A stretch of 64,000 bases of DNA from the NCBI GenBank assembly GCA_951799445.1, contig OX637288.1:1056501-1120500 (forward strand), given 5' to 3'. Positions 59,890 to 64,000 of this stretch are shown piece after piece; within the stretch, counting starts at the first letter, position 1, and each line of letters starts with the position of its first letter. Both the position numbers and the translations under genes were made by a program. Source of the DNA: Pseudisothecium myosuroides. Its lineage: Eukaryota > Streptophyta > Bryopsida > Hypnales > Lembophyllaceae. The notes beneath the pieces were generated by a model. That model was given only the letters and a program-made list of their open reading frames with translations. It was not told where the DNA came from and searched no databases.

Positions 59890-62800
59890 AATGGATAATA
59901 GGAGGGGAATTTAATAACGGTCGAAGCAAGGAACGATAAAACTAATCCTTGTGGCTGTGTGGTTCCCGCCATGGAACGGGCTCTCTTTCTTAACCTCAAG
60001 TGTCATCTTAACGTTGAGGATAACTTAAGAGTCCCAAGTAGTCTTCAATCCTCTTGGGACAACTTCAGAAATGATGGTAGCCGGATCATGGCTCGACTTG
60101 ATCGATTCTATGTACTCAAGAATGGAGTTGGTACGACTAATCACAAGGTGTCGGATTACATGATTCGGAGCGACAACGCATAGTCAGATCACTTCCCCAT
60201 TTCTGCTTCTATTGAATTTCAATCCTCTCCTAATCGTCCTTCAAGTTGGAAGATGAGTGGACATTGGTTAGATGCTGCCAAGCCCCAGATAGAGAAAGCT
60301 TGGTATGACTCTTCCTCTTCAGCCCATTTCTTTACCAAGTTGAAAGCAGTTTTCAAAAGTTTATCGCTCCTTTTGTTGGCGTAAATCTCAAGAGTCCAGA
60401 GCAGATGAAGACTTAGTCAAAAAGCAGTATTCTTTGGCTTCTGAGACTCTACAAGCTCAACCGGATGATATTGTCAATCAACACCAACATGGATTTGCCA
60501 GGATCAGGCTTCAAGAGGTTGAATCTAGGAGAGTGGTAGGCCAACATGTTAGGGCGCGGATTCGGTGGAAGATTCATGGGGATCTTGTCTCCTTAGAGTT
60601 CTTCAAGGCAGTTCGTGAAAAACCGGCCTTGTCGGCAATTACTAGTCTCCTTAATGCGCAAGGTCAGCTGGTTGAGGACCCGAAAGGTATTCGTCAAGTC
60701 TGTTCAAAGTTCTACAGCCGGCTATACTCAACAGTCCCAGTCTTCACTGTTAACTCAACAGCAATGGATGAATTCTTATGTCTGCTTCCTGACTTAGTGC
60801 CACTCGAGTCAAAAGCGTCTCTATCTTGTGATATTACAGAACAAGAATTCAAACTAGCTCTTGAGGAAATGGCTCCTAACAAGAGCCCCGGTCCTAATGG
60901 ATTTATCACAGAGTTCTATCAAAAATACTAGTATTTGATAGGCAAGGACTTTACAGCTATGGTCCAACATTCTATCACCCATGGCTCTCTCCCCAAAGGT
61001 ATGAACCGGGGTAAGATTGCTCTTCTTCATAAAGGTATTCCAAAGGAGGATATTGGCAATTGGCACCCAATTAGTCTACTAAATGTAGCATACAAAATTC
61101 TGGCCAAAGCTCTCCAACGACGGTTACAACCGATTCTAGCCGAAGTTATCAGTTCTGACCAGTCGGCGTTCATTCCCACCAGGTATATCCTTGATAATAT
61201 TCTTCTATTGCATGAAACAATTTCCTGGGCCAAGGAGTCTGACCAAGATGCAATTCTACTCAAACTAGATTTCCAAAAGGCATATGACACAGTTCACCTT
61301 CCTTTCCTATTTAAGGTTATGGAGACCATGGGCGTCCCGTCAGCCTTTGTGAATCTAGTTAGACTACTTCTAACTGATGCCGAAGCTTCAGTGAACATCA
61401 GTGGCGTAGACTCTCCCGCTTTCCCAGTCCTTCGGGGTGTTCAACAAGGGTGTCCATTGGCCCTCTATCTTTTTTTGTTTGTTGGTGAAGCACTCAACGT
61501 AGCAGCTAAACTTTTGCTCAACGAAGGAGAATTAGCCGGAGTTTCCCTCCCTTCAGAGGTGGCAGAACAACTCATTAGTCAATATGATGATGATGATGTA
61601 AATTTCACAATCAAAGGCGAAGAGAAATACTTCCGGCGCCTTTCTCTCCTCATAGAAAGGTATGGAGTAGCTTCAGGCCTTATGATTAACTGGCCCAAAA
61701 GCCTAGCTTATTGGCTTTCACCGGACCCAGCCCCGCCATGGCTTGCCCAAATCAGTTGTCCCTGGGCGGTTGAGAAGCAAGTATCTAAGCTATTGAGGTC
61801 CCCTTTTGGAATTGACTTGAATACAAAAGATGTAGACGAGTTCTTGGAATCCAAGAATTAAAAGAAGTTGGGGTACTGGACTAGTATTCACCTTTCTCTG
61901 GCAAGAAGAGCGATCATCATCAACTCTGTCCTTCTTAGTATACTATGGTACTTCATAACTATTTGGGGAGGCTCTCTGGCCATTATCAGGAAAATCAGAG
62001 CCTCTATGAGAGATTTCTTGTGGTCAGGTTCGACTCACTGCAGCCGGGCTAGGGTCAGTTGGACAGATTGTTGTGCCTTCCGTTCAGTGGGAGGCCTCAA
62101 CCTAATAAATCCTGAGGAGGCTCTCCACGCCTTGATGGCTAAATGGATCCTCAAGGCTATGCTCCCTGGATCTTCAAACTTGCAATATCTCCTCAGGTAT
62201 CGTCTTCTTCAATGTCGACCTCAATCTCAAGGAGTGTGGCCGGCCATGCCTCAATGGGCTCTGCTACATAAATTTCGAGCATGTAAAGGATCAAGGGCTT
62301 GGGATAGGATCCTTCGAGCATGCATGGAGACTCTTCAATCGACATATAAATGTGCTACCTCCTCTAAATTACGATGAAGTCCTCACTACTCCTCTCTGGT
62401 GGACTACACACTTCATAGGTGGTCAACATGGTTTCTTAGCAAAGAGGGCGGCAACACTGATGTCTAAAGGCATGGGCCTTATTCAAAATATATGGGATGA
62501 GGTGTCTCTTACCTTCTTGCCATGGGACTCAGTGAAAAACTTGTTTGGGTTGTTGGATGATGAGGCCCTCCCTTACTCTAGGATGATAGCTTCAATTCCT
62601 GACGCTTGGCTCTTCTTACTTACAAACAACCAATTCGTCACCAAGAAATTGGAGTATATTGGGGTTTTCAATCATGAGGATGATCAACTTCCTTTCATAA
62701 TCTACAACACTATTGCTAGGTTCAAACCAAGGTTGGCACAAGGTTGCCACTTGATTGAACTCCCTCCTGACCATCCCAGCTTCTCAATAGGCCAAGTCTC

Positions 62801-63098
62801 ACTTACTCTTAGAGCTCTTCCAGTACAACCTCATCAAAGTAGCCAGCTTCTACTTGGGTGGCACAAACGAATTAGAATAGTTCAACCGAAGACTGGCCTA
62901 CTCTTGTATGTGGGGATTGTCGCGGATTTATTCTTTGACCCTGGGAGGTGGGCATGGAAAGACAATGTCCCCCTCCAATCATACACAACGAAACTCGGTC
63001 GTTCTCTACTAACCAACCGATCAACTCTTGCCAAGCCTATCCATGAGAAGTGGCATGGGGATATGGTGGTAGGATATCAACCTCGTTGGAGTGAGGTT
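59890..63098 (+). mobile_element. L1-type LINE remnant (endonuclease end, reverse transcriptase, zf-RVT region)
   Basis: Starts inside the endonuclease (GGEFNNG, MARLDRFYVL, SDHFPISASI). One reading frame from 60434 to 62377 holds a reverse transcriptase with NKSPGPNGFITEFYQ, WHPISLLNVAYKILAKALQRRL, SDQSAFIPTRYILDNILLLH, LLKLDFQKAYDTVHLPFL, LRGVQQGCPLAL and SQYDDDDVNF (the catalytic YADD is YDDD here). Stops at 60929-60931 (TAG) and 61859-61861 (TAA), a stop in the endonuclease part (60181) and a frameshift near 62360 break it. The rest (62352-63098) is the C-terminal region. The 5' part is truncated. The 3' part is cut by the CACTA end at 63099. Confidence 0.92.
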
Positions 63099-64000
63099 CA
63101 CTACAAGAAAAGGGGGGGTAAAGTGACTGCGGGGTCACACGACTGCAGCCCTGCAGTCGCGGGCGCGACTGTCCCTCTCTAATTGCACGCTTTGCAATGC
63201 GGTTTACAAGTACAGTCACTCTGGAGTCGCTGACGTGACTGGGGGATGAAGATTGGAAAGAAAAAAAGGCTTCTTGCGCTTGTTTTCTTTCCCGGTTCAT
63301 TTCTTTTACTACTAGAAGCTTAAAGTCATTTTTTGGGACTGGGCATCACTAAGATACAACTGCAATGTGACTAGAGATTTGTTGTTGTCCACGTCGGAGC
63401 CTATTTCACAATGCCTACGTGGATTACGTGAGCTGACGTGTCCGCTCTTCAGTCGTCAGTTGTTACGGAGTCATGGTGAGTCGCCATATGCCACCTCAGG
63501 GCGTTGGGCGACGACTAGGACTTTAGTTTAGGGGAACTGTTGCGCAACTTCAGAGCAATTTCTGGACATATGGTGTGTGTGGAGTACTCGTTTTCATGCT
63601 GCACAGCTACCAAAGCAGGGAAGCTGCAGGTATGCAACACAGATGATTGCGGCAACACTGTGAACACATTCAATGGAGAATGTATAGGGAAACAGAGATT
63701 GCAAACACACTGGAAAATGAGCTCTTTACTTTGCAGTGAGTACATGAACATCAAAGGACTCCTTGAAGGTGTTCAGTCACAAGGAGCATTGGTTAGGGAG
63801 TGCCCACGATGCAACTCCTCGCGATTGGGCCGACAAACTGCAGATTTACGCAATACTATGACACAATTGCACAGCCCCTGACCACCCTGCAGTTGCGGAC
63901 GCGATTAGGGGATGAAGACTAGAAAAAAAAACAAGCTTCCTACATGTATTTTCTTTACCAATTCATTTCTTTTCCTACTAGAAGGTGAAAGTCATATTTT
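63099..64000 (+). mobile_element. End of a second CACTA element, continuing past the window
   Basis: The terminal repeat CACTACAAGAAAAGGGGGG starts at 63099, inside the LINE frame (SEVH|YKK). Subterminal copies of GACTGCAG, AGTCGC and GCGACTG follow, including the near-palindrome CTGCAGTCGCGGGCGCGACT. The end resembles the right end of the 6.8-13.8 kb element. Short frames here (63540-63881) are not recognised as transposase. The other end and the target duplication are outside the window. Confidence 0.82.
63235..63336. repeat. Direct repeat, first copy (second at 63892-64000)
   Basis: GGGGATGAAGATTGGAAAGA, CTTCTTGCGCTTGTTTTCTTT, CTACTAGAAG and AAAGTCATTTTT recur in the same order at 63892-64000 with about 15 per cent change by eye. 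The repeat lies about 660 bp apart within the CACTA subterminal region. Confidence 0.75.

Overview
The window looks like nuclear DNA of a land plant. The evidence is spliced genes with GT-AG introns, a plant-specific NAC transcription factor, plant forms of CDC50/ALIS and lipid phosphate phosphatase gamma, CACTA (En/Spm) and LINE retroelements, and interstitial TTTAGGG motifs. Long AT-rich, repeat-filled stretches separate a few compact genes. The lineage cannot be fixed from the sequence; a seedless plant (bryophyte, lycophyte or fern) is only an impression.

Layout. 1-6.8 kb: no convincing gene, but three different tandem or degenerate repeat tracts. About 6.84-13.77 kb: a decayed CACTA element whose spliced gene joins an En/Spm-type TNP1 N-terminal region, a coiled-coil and acidic linker, a degenerate FCP1-like HAD domain and a TNP1-type C-terminal domain. 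14.5-21.7 kb is a gene cluster: PET191/COA5 (cytochrome oxidase assembly, 3 exons), POLD3 (DNA polymerase delta subunit 3, 8 exons, starting 96 bp after PET191), then on the minus strand a CDC50/ALIS flippase subunit (2 exons). 22-36.8 kb is a repeat desert with MITE-like elements, including several copies of an approximately 0.9-kb family that has piggyBac-like ends (TTAA plus CCCCTAAAG). It closes with a 13-unit tandem array. 37.9-38.2 kb holds a clean MITE. 40.5-45.4 kb: an ATAF-type NAC gene (3 exons) and an LPP-gamma gene (2 exons). 46.2-49.3 kb, minus strand: a ten-exon aldo-keto reductase with a predicted N-terminal membrane anchor. 49.3-55.7 kb: repeats and one possible small secreted peptide gene. 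55.74-58.08 kb: an inverted, broken second copy of the 3' part of the aldo-keto reductase locus, carrying a small CACTA-type MITE that the first copy lacks. 59.9-63.1 kb: a stop-ridden L1-type LINE, cut at 63,099 by the end of a second CACTA element that runs off the window.

The ordinary genes serve unrelated housekeeping or regulatory roles (respiratory chain assembly, DNA replication, lipid flipping, polyprenyl/lipid phosphate turnover, carbonyl reduction, transcription). No operon-like pathway is evident. Exon coordinates come from reading frames, splice consensus and remembered family conservation; no alignment or transcript data were available.
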